Source of the DNA: Sphagnum magellanicum
Taxonomy: Eukaryota; Streptophyta; Sphagnopsida; Sphagnales; Sphagnaceae
Direction of reading: 5' to 3'
Assembly (NCBI GenBank): GCA_021904315.1
Contig: CM038925.1
Location: 10,976,501 to 11,040,500 of the forward strand
DNA length: 64,000 nt
Shown here: positions 12,240 through 23,160 of the stretch, one piece after another
Layout: every line of letters begins with the position of its first letter
Position numbering within the stretch: position 1 is the stretch's first letter
The notes under the pieces: generated by a model
What the model was told of the DNA's origin: nothing
Seen by the model: the letters and a program-made list of their open reading frames with translations, nothing else
Database searches by the model: none
Made by a program: the position numbers and the translations under genes

Positions 12240-13680
12240 TTTTAACGATGTATTTAAGGTATGTTGGCATGGATTTAATTTTTTTAAATGTCTAGTCAAG
12301 GCTACAACTCAAATTAGACCCTCTTGGTGATTGTATTAAAGCTTTAATAGGGAATGGATTTGATATCCAATTTGAAGCATTTGTTTTGCAATTAAAGTGA
12401 ACAAATCCATACAAATGTATTTACAATCTATGGGCATGGTTTACATCTCCAAATGAATTAATCTTGGGTCTATAATTTAATTAGGCAACCCATGATGATG
12501 GGTTTAAAGTAGGTTGGGATGGATTTTGATTTCCAAAAAAGTTATTTGACCTACAACTCAAGTTCCTCCCTCTTGTATTAAGATCTAAAGGGATTGGATT
12601 TGATCTCCAATTTGACCCATTTGTTTTGTAATATAATTATAGGGTCCTTGGTGATAGATTTATAGTTTGTTGACATGGATTACATGTCGAAACTTTTGCA
12701 TTTGGGTTTGTAGCCCAATTAAGTAGCCCTTAATCATGGGTTTAAGCTATGTTGGAATGGATTTGATCTTCACAATTTCTAGTTAGGTTTGCAATTCAAA
12801 TTGGACCTTCTTGGTGATTGTATTAAGGTTTAGGGGAATGGATTTGATTTCCAATTTCATATGTTTGGTCTACATTTGAAGCAAACAATCCATAATGAGG
12901 GATTTAAGGTATGTGAATATGGTTTCCATTTCCAAATAAATTCAATTTGGGTCTACATCTTTATTAGATTGGGTTTAGTGATGGGTTTAATGCACATTGG
13001 TATGGAATTTATTTCCAAAAATTGACATTTGGCTTGCAAATCCATTTGGACCTACACTATGATTATATTGTAGTTTAGGGAAATTTGGGATTTGATATCC
13101 AATTTGAAGCATTTGCTCTACGACTCAAATGGATAGTCCAAATTGATGGATTTGAAGTTTGTTGGTATGGATTACATTTTTTTTTAAATTCCAAAACCAT
13201 GGCAATTTAACTAAATTACCTTTGGTCATGGGTTTATAGTATGCAAGTATGCATTCAATCTCCAATATTTCATTTGGCATGTAGCTCAAGTTTTTCCCTC
13301 TTAGTGATCATATTAAAGTTTAAAGGAATCTGACCCATTTGCTTTACAATTAGATTGGATAGGCCAAAATGATGGATTTGAAGTATGTTAACATGGATTT
13401 GATCTCTGAAAATTGACATTTCATTTGTAGCTCAAGTTCCTTCTTTTTGGTGATTGTATTAGTGTAAGTTGGTATGATTTCCAACTAAACCCAATTGCTC
13501 TACAATTAAAGTGGACAATCCATAATAATGGATTTGCAATCTATGGGCATGATTTACCTATAACCCTAGGTGATTGGTTTAAGGTATACATTTTATAATC
13601 TCTAATATTTTTCATTTGACCTACAACTCAAGTTGGTGCTTCTTGGTGATTATATTAAGGTTTAGGGGAATTGGTTTTGA
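12240..13680. repeat. ~245-bp degenerate tandem array
   Basis: The marker CTTGGTGATTGTATTAAG, or a close variant, recurs near 12,321, 12,569, 12,811, 13,052, 13,290, 13,447 and 13,640. This gives a period of about 245 bp, with the last units shortened. Inside each unit are smaller related segments (GTTGGCATGGATTTGAT, TTTGGTCTACAACTCAA, CCAATTTGAAGCATTTG), so the array looks like a higher-order repeat built from ~80-bp pieces. No coding potential. Confidence 0.85.
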
Positions 13681-14690
13681 TACTTTTGTAGTGATAGTTT
13701 TTCCAAAGATCAAATTTCCAGTGACATAGTTTTTCCAAAGATTATTTTCCAATGACATTTTTTCACTAAGTGAAAAACTTTATTTTGGTTTAAGTGTGAA
13801 TGCTATGTGTTCTTTTTTTTTCAAGAATGACCAACTTTGTAAAGTTTGGTGATTTCATGGTGAAGATCCAAGAATTTGAGTTGATTATTTTACACAAAAC
13901 AAAACAACTTCACCAGGACAAGGTACATTGGCAAATTGTGGAATCTGTGTAGCTCAACACATTAATGATGTCATACAATGTTCATTTTGACACCTATAGC
14001 ACTTTTTTAAAAAAGGTGACTTCTTTAATCCCAAATGTAATGTGAAAATTTGTTTACCAAGATTACCTAAATGCATACTACCTAGGGGCCCCATTTTCCA
14101 AGGAGACCTTAAAGGCCCATCTACAAGAGACTTTAAAGAAATTAAAGATGGGCAATTCAATGAAGAGAGTTCAAAACAAACAACATTGCAATGTGATGAG
14201 GTTTTGAAGTAATTGAAAGCAAAAAATGGGCATGCAAACCAAAATATTTTAAAGAGGTGACAAAGCTTCATTGATGGCACACTAATAATTTTAACCCCAT
14301 ATCCTAACCCTCCCCCTAATGACTTGCATGGATCATCCATTGGTGCAACTTATTGAAGCCCTACTCCACTAAAATGTAAGCCTTTGGAGCAAAACTAACC
14401 AAAGGAAAAATAGTGGCAATGAATTCCAAGAACATGGCAACCATGGCCAACCAATTATCCTCCACATCTAATGTCCATGATGCATTCCTATTAGGAAAAA
14501 TGAACATTAATCATGACAAGAAGAACAAAGTAAAAATTAGTAATTTGAATATGGTTAAAGATTTATGAATAATTTCAAAGAAAATTTTAAAATAAAAGTT
14601 AAGGCAATTCTAAAACTATAGCTAATAGTTTGATGTGAAAACATTGATTTTGCATAATCCAACCTCTTTTTAAGTTTTCATGATTTTTTT
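13681..14690. other. Intergenic, no gene seen
   Basis: AT-rich spacer. The longest open frame (about 13,954-14,340, minus) has no recognisable domain and irregular composition, and I do not support it as a gene. Confidence 0.45.
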
Positions 14691-14699
14691 TCAAGTTTT

Positions 14700-15250
14700 C
14701 AAACTTTAAACCCTAAATTTCAAATTGAAACCCAAAATTTGGACTAAAAACCCTAAAATTCAGACCTTTAACTTTAAATCCAAACCCTAAAACCTTAATT
14801 TTAGACCTCAAATCTTGAAATTCAGACCCTAATCCCCAAATTTCAAACTGAAAATCCTAAAAATTCAAACTTTAAACCCTAGACCTAAAACACAAACCTT
14901 ACAAACTAAACCCTAAAATTTCAAGTCATAAATTCTAAACGTTAAACTAAAATTAAAACTTAAACCCTAAAAAGACCAAACACAAATCCTAAAAACTAAA
15001 ACTTAAAATCTCAAGTCATGAACCCTAGATGTTAACTTAAAACTTAAACCTTAAAAAGACCAAACACAAATCCTAAAAACTAAAATTTTAAATCTCAAGT
15101 CATGAATGTTAACTTAAAACTTAAAGCCTAAAAAGACCATACAAAAACTTTTAAAACTAAACTTTAAAATTTTAAATCCTAATACTTAGAAGATAAATTG
15201 TAAATTTAAACCTTTAAAAAAACCCTAAAATCTCAAATATTAAACTCCAA
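14700..15250. repeat. Degenerate telomere-like (CCCTAAA-derived) array
   Basis: About 550 bp in which AACCCTAAA, TAAACCCTA and diverged forms recur every 20-40 bases, separated by AT-rich filler such as AATTTCAAA and GACCAAACACAAATCC. The motif is the plant telomere unit read as CCCTAAA. An ~85-bp sub-block (CCAAACACAAATCCTAAAA...TCAAGTCATGAA) is repeated around 14,970 and 15,060. Confidence 0.75.
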
Positions 15251-15268
15251 ACACTAAACTATAGTACT

Positions 15269-15895
15269 AAATTCGTAATTCAAATTTGACAACTATTGAT
15301 GTTTGCAAAGCTAATTCAATTTCAATGGGTTGTTTGAGTTAGCCTACAACATAGCAAATGGAACCTCACCCAAGACTAAATTATGGTCAAAGCTAGATGT
15401 TGCCTTAACCCATATACTGTAGTACCTTTACCATTTTGACATAAATTAAATTAATTTTTTTTTTGCCAAAAATTTGAAATTTTATTTATTATTTGTGTTG
15501 AGATTTTAATTAAATCAAAATTTCAACTATTAGGTTTGAATTGCAAGCCTTCAAGGACAACAACTTAAAACTAAGGTAGTCTACACACATTAGACTATTT
15601 CACAACACTAACAAGAATCTAGTTATTATTTTGTACAACCATTACCTACTGAAAATGTTACAATTAAAAAACCAAGTGCCAAAGTTAAGATTTAAAATTT
15701 AATTAATTATTCAACAATTATTTGCCAAAAGGGTAAAGGTACTATGGTACATGGGTTAAGGCAACATCTAGCTTTGACCATAATCTAATTTTGGGTGGGG
15801 TTCCACTTGCTTTGATGTAGGCCAACTCAAACAACCCATTGAAATTGAATTAGCTTTGCAAACATCAATAGTTGTCAAACTTGAATTACGAATTT
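15269..15895. mobile_element. Fold-back element with ~170-bp inverted arms
   Basis: The left arm (15,269-~15,441) is the reverse complement of the right arm (~15,723-15,895) with few differences. Outer ends read AAATTCGTAATTCAA; inner ends read GTACCTTTACC. The ~280-bp centre is AT-rich and non-coding. Long terminal inverted repeats without coding sequence fit a MITE or fold-back DNA transposon. The inner-arm motif GTAGTACCTTT...CATAAATTAAATTA recurs at the end of the window (63,960-64,000), so a relative probably starts there. Confidence 0.8.
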
Positions 15896-18220
15896 GATTA
15901 CATTGTGATTTTCAAAATGATCAGGGTTGCATTACAAGAAAAACTAATGAAATTTTGTATTAGAAGTCTATTCTTAAAAGTCTCAACATTCTTGAGGAGA
16001 AAAGTGCAAAATGGGATGATGAATTCATTTAAAAAGAAGCCAATAAACCGTATTTTGACTATTCTCAACATTAAAATGAAAAATTATCATTGAATAATGA
16101 TCATGGTAGAAAGAACCTTCAATCTATTTGCAAATTTATGCTTTTATCTCTTTTCATTTCATGGTTGATGTCATTTGTTCACCTACAAATTGTAGATTGG
16201 TAGGGTTTTGAAAAGAATTACCTTGCATTTCAAAGGTGTAACATCTCTCTAGTAGAATTTTGCAAGCCACATAATGTTGAAGAGGGTTTGGAATTCTTAC
16301 ACATTTTCTCCCATGTATTTTTTTGACTCAAAATGTAAAATGTAAAATTTAATAATGTTTAGTACAAAAAAAATGAGGATAAAATTGAAATGAAACTTGT
16401 TTTTTTAATTCATTATGCAAAAACTCAATAAACAATTCACAATAGATTTTGACATGTTGATTCTAGAAATGTATAATTAGTTTAACAAGTTTATTAATTG
16501 CAATTTGGCACCAAGCACAAATAACATCACTAGCATTGCTTTGTACATTCATCAATGGAAACTATTGAGCACTAAGTCATAATTTCTAATCTTAATACTC
16601 TAACCCAAAAATGCAATTTTTTTGAATTAATGGAGATGATTTGTTTGAATTTTTTACTTGTGTAGTAGTAAAGGAACACATGAACCCAATAGTATGGGTC
16701 AAATCTAAAGAAAAAGGTAATTTGATAACACAAGATAACATTTAGTATAACAATTACCACTCTAGAAAAAAAGATATTTGGGTAGTGGACTTGATGAAAT
16801 TTTCTATAATACCATGCCCCAAATTATTTCACAGATAGGTACACATACCATATGGATGATATCACAAAAAAAAATCCACTATTCATGTTGGGCACACTAT
16901 AAAAGCTTATTATAACTAAATAATTGAGGTTGTGATAAGATTAATTTTGAATGAACTCAAGGTGATATCACTTCCTTTATTATACAATGTTGCCTTTTTT
17001 ACCCACAATCAAGTTGGAGCATTCTCACAATATGCCTCTTTCTTTTCAAAGCTAGGATATTTTATTTAGACTTGAACTTATAGTTTTTTGGATCTCTATG
17101 TGAAAGTTCATTGTATTTGGTCATTTATTGTTCCATTTTTTTCGTTTTGAATGTGAAACTAATCTTTGCTTAAGAACTCATGATATTCTACCACAATGGT
17201 AGCAAACAAAACTCCTCCATTCCTTTTTCATTCTTGTTCATTACAATCTAGTGTCCAAATTCTTTACACAACATGTCTTTTGCCCCCCTTCTAAAGCCAA
17301 ACGAGAAACAACTTTACTATAGAATGGGTTATCATAAATGTTTTTGAACACATGGGAAAGTTAATTCATGCCTCTACAACCAATTGGAAATAATGCCATG
17401 TATGAGACAAAACCATTGTTAGTCATAAGTATATATTTGACCCTTGTTTCCTTTCACAATTCATTTTCAAGTTAATATGCACATTTCACACTTTAAAAAC
17501 CATGTTTTTGGTGTATACGTCATTGGGAATGCTCAAAAACTAGAACAAATATCTTGGCAAGTACTAGGTCAATTCTCAATGAATGTACTATTCAACAATT
17601 TGTTTCATTTTTGTTACAATGGAATTAGTTCCAAATTCTACACAACAAAGGAAACAATTGTTATAAATTTACTTTGAAGCTTGAATGTCATTGCACCTAT
17701 TATCGAGGTGCTTCCAACTTTACAAGATTGGATCGATGTTTGTTCCCATTTTTGTCAATAGTCCTTCGCATATATTATGCATAGAGGATGTACATGTTCA
17801 AAGACTCTTTAGTTTTACACTGTCAACACTATTTGAACCATTTTCTGATGAAGCAACTAGAAGGCCAACATTGTGATCTCTTTGAGAATGATGAAGTGAT
17901 AAAAGAAGAGGTTTGATATGTCCTTGAGCATTACAAAAACCTTGAGCTTTCTCTAGAGTTACCTCAAGCAATATGGGTCTTAAACTATTGTTTGACAACA
18001 AACATATTTTCTTCATGTATGCCTCTTATAAGGAGTTTGCTACCATAGTTGCATAACACTTGAATCACTAGATAAAAGTTGTTAATTTCAAAAGAACTAC
18101 TATTAGGCTTGGTGATTAACACTACTTAATGTCACTCATTAGTTTTGAAAGAGGTATTATTGTCCAACTCATAGTTATATCTCTAGGACATTATGTAGGA
18201 ATAGTGAGTGATGTATAAAA
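15896..18220. other. Intergenic, no gene seen
   Basis: AT-rich, with many short frames but no domain recognised on either strand. 17,440-18,060 is less AT-rich and has short weakly coding-like frames; it could be a very decayed element, but I cannot name one. Confidence 0.4.
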
Positions 18221-18228
18221 TTTGTCAT

Positions 18229-18298
18229 ATTTAAAGCATAGACTTCATCCAAATTGTACTTTCCAGGCCATAATTTGGATGAAGTCTATGCTTTAAAT
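18229..18298. repeat. Perfect 27-bp stem hairpin
   Basis: 18,229-18,255 and 18,272-18,298 are exact reverse complements, with a 16-base loop. Arm core: GCATAGACTTCATCC. It lies ~300 bp downstream of the stop codon of the minus-strand coiled-coil gene. A perfect short hairpin can be a recent snap-back event or a small-RNA precursor; nothing here decides which. Confidence 0.85.
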
Positions 18299-18602
18299 AG
18301 CGTGAAACTGTGTTTGGGCTTGTAAATATGCACATGATGCAATGTTCACTGAAAGGGCCAATAAAGAAATATGATTGATTTTTTTTGGCAAGTCATAATG
18401 ATTGGCCCATGTGGTGGCATTTAACTGATCCTTACTTTACACTGTCCAGTATTTCACGTATATGAGTGGGGCTCGGAAATAACTTGCAAGTGTGTGCAAA
18501 TAGTGTGCCGGGTGTGAGTAGAGAACTAACTTGCACAGTACTTTGGATGTGGTCAACATGATCAAAGGATGAAGATCAACAGGTACTCTCAGTTGTTCAG
18601 TG

Positions 18603-21600
18603 TTAGGAACCATTGAGGATGTCAAAGGCTTGCTGCTGTTGGTTGGCTAGCTCCGCTTTCAGTAGAGCAATGTTGGCATCCTTGCTCTCCACAGTCAACT
18701 TCACCCGCTCTGCAAGTTCATCCATCTCTTTTGCCTGCACTAGATCAATGTGAGTCATAGTGGTGAACAATAGTTATAATAGAATGACATATTTTGAGTT
18801 ATTCAAGAGTCCCTCCTTATGGTTCCATTGCCACCCACTTCCTCTTCAAGGAAATTTACATGCTCTTGCAATTTCACAATTATTGAAACAGAAAGAGAGT
18901 ATTCACAACACCAATGGTACTTACTTCTGATATCTTGTTATGCTACAAATCATAGGTCCACATCAGAATGGAGCACTCACCTTTTGTATCTTGTAATGCT
19001 GCATGTTAGACAGATGCCTCTTCTTTGTGTATTCCATCTTTTTCTCCCACTCTGTCTCCTTTTCTGCCATTTCCTTCCCTGCATTGTAACAGATTGTACA
19101 AAGTAGGCCTATGTTAGTGACAAACAGAGATTGTTTCTCCTGTTGTACCCCCACTGACTGACTTCATTCTGGACATACTTCATTTGGTCTGGTTCTAACC
19201 CTAAACCCTAAACCTTGTCCATAGTCCTCAATACTTAGTTTACATAGGACCAAAGTTTCTGGAATTTCTTGAATCTTTTGTGTGAATGGTTTCATTGGGT
19301 TAAAACTAGCCTTTTGCCTAGTCAAGCATGTACCAAGGTACCAAACAGTGCTCACACCGGTGAAGAATCAGTTGTGAAAATTATGTGGTCACACACACGA
19401 AGAGTCTTCTTTTGAAGAACTTACTGAGTTGTTGAAGTGCATTCTCATGTGCACTGCTCAACTGTCTCAGCTTCAAACTGAACTCCATTTCCTGCATTCC
19501 CTTTACTGATTCTGGTTCAGCCAATTGTCGGCCAGCCTCAATGCAATTTCAGGCTGGGACTTCAAATCAGCTGCTTTTTCTTCACCTAGTTTTCTTAACC
19601 TGTATCATCGGCTAGTTGGGTGCATTCAGAAGCAAGTGTGGCTGTTGAATTGGAGCATGTGAAAGACTTGTGCACATATTATTGTGCATTTTTGTTTTTT
19701 TTCCCAGGGTTGAGTGGATTTCAGATGAGCCCCTAATTTGGGTCAAGAGGCTCCACAAACTGTGTGACTGTGCCTAAACCTGCATTGAAGAATATCCTGG
19801 TAATTAGATATGGAATTCTTGTAGGCATTCTTGACATACCTTCTGCTGGATCAACTGTTTTGTGTCATTTCCATGCTTCAATTGTATTGCTTCAATCTTT
19901 TCTGCCAATACTTTGACAGTTGCTTCTGCTTGTTCTGCTTGGTGTCGACTCACTAACTCTGCCTTCTGGGCCTGTTGCAAGGTCAGTCAATCCACATGGA
20001 AATCCTTACCAGTTGATAAAACACTTAAAGGAAGGAAGGGACACTTGCTCTACAGATAACACATTCCAAAACATATGGCAAAGAAGATTGTGACATGCAA
20101 TCATGGCCATGAACCTCTCGAGCCCTCTGACTCAGATAAATTTCAACCAGGGAAGGGATCAGCTCAACATTGTCCTAGCAGCCACCAACACAACCAGAGC
20201 ATCTCCTCCATGCCTGCACAATGCAATTCCAAATCTCAAAGGGGTGAATGGAAGTGGGATTGACCTAAACTCACTTGCCCAAGTGCCATGACATGCTCTT
20301 CTTCCATAGCCCGTACTGCAATTTCAAAGTTGGACTTGAGTAATTCCTCTTGCTTGAGTTTTTCAATCTCAGATTGCTGGATCTTGGTTAGAAGTGCTTG
20401 CACCTGCACCTGTAGCTTCTGTGGACAGACAGAGAGATCTCAGGCATTGAAAGAGGGAAAAACAAATCAATGCCTTGTCTTTAGGAGCTCTAGCACACAT
20501 CTTTGGCCCCTTTGGGCTATCTGACACTCCTTGAGAAATTGAATATAACAATTGATCCTAATGCTGTCTATACATGAAGCAAGATGATGGACAATGGGCA
20601 ATGGGCACTGCCGCAACAAAGTCTTGCATCAAGGACACAAAGAATGGTAAGAGAGATCTGACCCTGGGAGGCTGGAATTCTTGGGAAGTAGGGTTTTAAA
20701 ACTTACCTTCTGCTCATTTGTTGAAAGTCTACTGGGAAGACTTTGGGCTTCTAGGGTGCAGACTTTGTCAGAGTAGAAGTGGATACGAGAACCCAGCTTC
20801 TTTAATTGCCTGTTATGTTCACGTTCCAGATGTTCAATCTGTTGTGCTTTCCCCTTCAGAGTTGCCTGCAAATTGCGTATCTCTTCCTGCATATCCTACC
20901 ATGAAAGAAAGAAAGAAAATCATGCAGGCAAGCAAATTTGATGACCTAATTCCACATGCATCATCTCTTCTGACTGCATTGATTTCTATGGGAAATCATG
21001 CATGCAGATTATTTTATTCTCTTCTAACTGCATTTCTTGGGAAATCATGCATGCAAAATTATTTTACAACCTAATTCTCTTCCGACTGTGTTTCTACGGG
21101 AAATCATGCATGCAAATTATTTTATGACCTAATTATCTTCTGGCTGCATTTCTAGGGGAAATGATGAAATTGATGATGATATTGTGGATCCCATCCACAT
21201 TGACGATTCCTGTCTAAATAAAATCCCATAGAAATGCAGTTGGAAGAGAATTAGGTCATAAAAAAATTGCATGCATGCATGATTTCCCGTAGAAACGCAG
21301 TCAGAAGATAATTAGGTAATAAAATAGTTGATAGAAACGAGTTCAAGAACAATGTAGTATACCTACCTGTTGTTGTATCTGAAATTGAATGTGCAGCAAC
21401 TGCTGCTGTATGGGTGCAGGTGGTGCACTTTCTTGCACAAAGTTGTTGGCATTTGAACCGCCATCGACCCTCTGAACTCCTAATGGACATGATGACAACG
21501 AAGAAGGAAGTGGTACAAATGAGGTGGCAGAAGAAGAGGAAGATGGTCGAGAGGAGGAGGGGTGACGGATGTGAGAGCGGAGCGTGCGCACAGAGTCCTT

Positions 21601-21675
21601 GAGCTGCTCATAGCGGCGTCGCCCTGCCTCTCCTCTGTAGCTGCACGCCACAATTTCTTTCCCCTCTTTCTCCAT
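18603..21675 (-). CDS. Coiled-coil protein, function unknown (CEP131-like?)
   Basis: Seven exons on the minus strand: 21675-21367, 20895-20707, 20418-20275, 19971-19840, 19491-19425, 19078-18981, 18734-18603. All joins use GT-AG borders and keep one frame, giving 356 residues. Residues 1-103 hold a basic start (RRRYEQLKDSVRTLRSHIRH), a Ser/Pro-rich stretch and a Gln-rich end; from ~104 to the end it is nearly continuous heptad-rich coiled coil, ending FDILNGS. No enzymatic domain, signal peptide or membrane segment is seen. The last exon (ELAERVKLTVESKDANIALL) resembles the extreme C-terminus of the centriolar-satellite protein CEP131/AZI1 as I remember it, but coiled coils mimic each other easily. 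It is transcribed in the same direction as OFD1, 6.9 kb upstream of it. The gene model is well supported; the function is not. Confidence 0.75.
19493..19600 (-). pseudogene. Possible decayed exon inside intron 4 of the coiled-coil gene
   Basis: Between exons 4 and 5 a reading frame starting after an AG (near 19,585) gives LRKLGEEKAADLKSQPEIAL, which looks like coiled coil, then hits a stop. Another frame leads openly into the following exon. The flanking exons already join in phase without it, so it may be a lost or alternative exon. Confidence 0.3.
20917..21330. repeat. Intronic direct-plus-inverted repeat (hairpin former)
   Basis: In intron 1 of the coiled-coil gene, units of about 50-75 bp beginning AAATCATGCATGCA and containing GACCTAATTCTCTTC and TGCATTTCTA(T/C)GGG repeat at about 20,917, 20,993, 21,042, 21,101 and 21,158. 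At about 21,225-21,330 the same units appear in reverse complement (CCCGTAGAAACGCAG, AATTAGGTCATAAAA). Direct copies followed by inverted copies can fold into a long imperfect hairpin in the pre-mRNA. Confidence 0.8.
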
Positions 21676-22170
21676 TTGCCCACTACCTACCTACATTACC
21701 TATTTTCTCTCTCTCTTTTTGTTTTTGTGCCACAAATTGGAGCTCTAGAGAGTTCTTCAATTCAAGTTTGCGAAAAAGATTTGGGACATTTTTTTAGTTT
21801 TATTCTTGAAAGTTGAAATCAAATGCATTTGATTCATGGTAATGCTCCTCCTCATCTTCCCTCTCTTTCTCTCTCTCTACATATATATCTGTGATTGAAG
21901 ATGATCATGTTGCAACAACCACCACCACCACCCTAATTATCACAAACCAAACCCAAAAAGAACTTCAATTTGTTGCAGTAGAGTTATTAAGTTAAAGTTT
22001 ACAAAAAAATTCGAAAGTTTAAATCAAATGCCAACATCTAGATCATGATGATGATGCTCCTGTTCTCTGTGTCTCTCTCTCTCCATCCATGATTGAAGAT
22101 GGAAGAAGATGATGTTACAAGTTGCAACAATAACTACCCTAATTATCACATACCAAACCAAAAAGACATT
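21676..22170 (-). promoter_or_regulatory. Upstream region of coiled-coil gene with ~190-bp duplication
   Basis: Two direct copies lie immediately upstream of the start codon, at about 21,763-21,957 and 21,990-22,163. Both contain GAAAGTT(G/T)AAATCAAATGC, a CTCTCTCTCTC tract, TGATTGAAGATG, a GTTGCAACAA stretch and CCCTAATTATCACA. The CT tracts are typical of plant core promoters and 5' UTRs. Confidence 0.5.
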
Positions 22171-22561
22171 GCACCATTACATCCATGAAATGCGGGCATT
22201 TTGGAAAAACATAGTTTCAGAACATTTCCTATTGTTTTAACTCTTCTGGGGATTCCTTATATGCATTTGCAAAACTCAACAGATTTTATCATCAAGGAGC
22301 AAATTCAAGGACAAATGAGTTTTATAGTGGACACACATTATTTGGATCATCATCCCTGTGTGAAATTGGAAGTTTGAAAACACCCTAAGCTGAAAGTAAT
22401 ATTTTTGGATTTGGTGACTATCCCAACTTAACACCAAGTGCCTAAAAATGCATGAAATTAATCCACCCGTCCAACACCTAAGTCAAGTCACAAGTTGTTA
22501 TTCTTTTGGATGGGTAACTTTCCCAAGATAACAAAAGTGTTGCACATCAATCTATGAACCA

Positions 22562-23160
22562 AGGTAGTTTGTTGGCCTTGCCTACTACCAAGGCAAGAAG
22601 GATATTGTGTTTAGATTCATTATAGAGTATAGTAGCTTAAGGGATTTTGGCCCCTACTAGGTAATAATAATAATAGGTCTATTTTTATATGAGGATTTTT
22701 GAAAGATGATATTTTGGCTTCTGTTGAAACTTAAGATTAGTTACAGAGATATAATATCCTGAAGGATTTTGGTTTCTTTTAGAGGATTTTTTGAAGATTA
22801 TATTCTTGCATGGTGAAATATTTGGGTTTCCATAATTCTTCTTTTTTGCCTTAAGATGCTTTTTAACATAAATGGCAAGGCCAGAGTGTGACACACCCCT
22901 TGTTTTGTTTTGTTATGCTGAGATCTCTCAAACCACGGCATTTCATGCTGTGCTCTTGGTATCTTCAGAAAGCTCTTGATGAGTAGGGTGCACTGACTTG
23001 GTTTGAGATTGTTCAGAGGTATGATGTGAAAGATATTGATTTTTGAGTGGATTTTGTTCCTGGAAATTCAAACAAATTGCAAAAATTGGGTTTGGAAGGA
23101 AAAAATCAGCTGAGCCAATGTGTTCACACTCGGGCCAACAGCACAGGCTACACTATTATG
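22562..23160 (-). repeat. Dispersed repeat family C, most complete copy
   Basis: On the minus strand this reads as block B (GTTGGCCCGAGTGTGAACAC ... CATAACAAAACAAAAC) followed directly by block A (GGGGTGTGTCACACTCTGGCC ... to the GGCAAGGCC end). Blocks A and B recur at 44.7-45.7 kb and 47.4-48.35 kb in different arrangements. No coding sequence; type of element unknown. Confidence 0.75.

Noticed and set aside
19200-19216. Short CCCTAAACCCTAAACC run as a telomere remnant
   Set aside because: Only about two units; too short to distinguish from chance.
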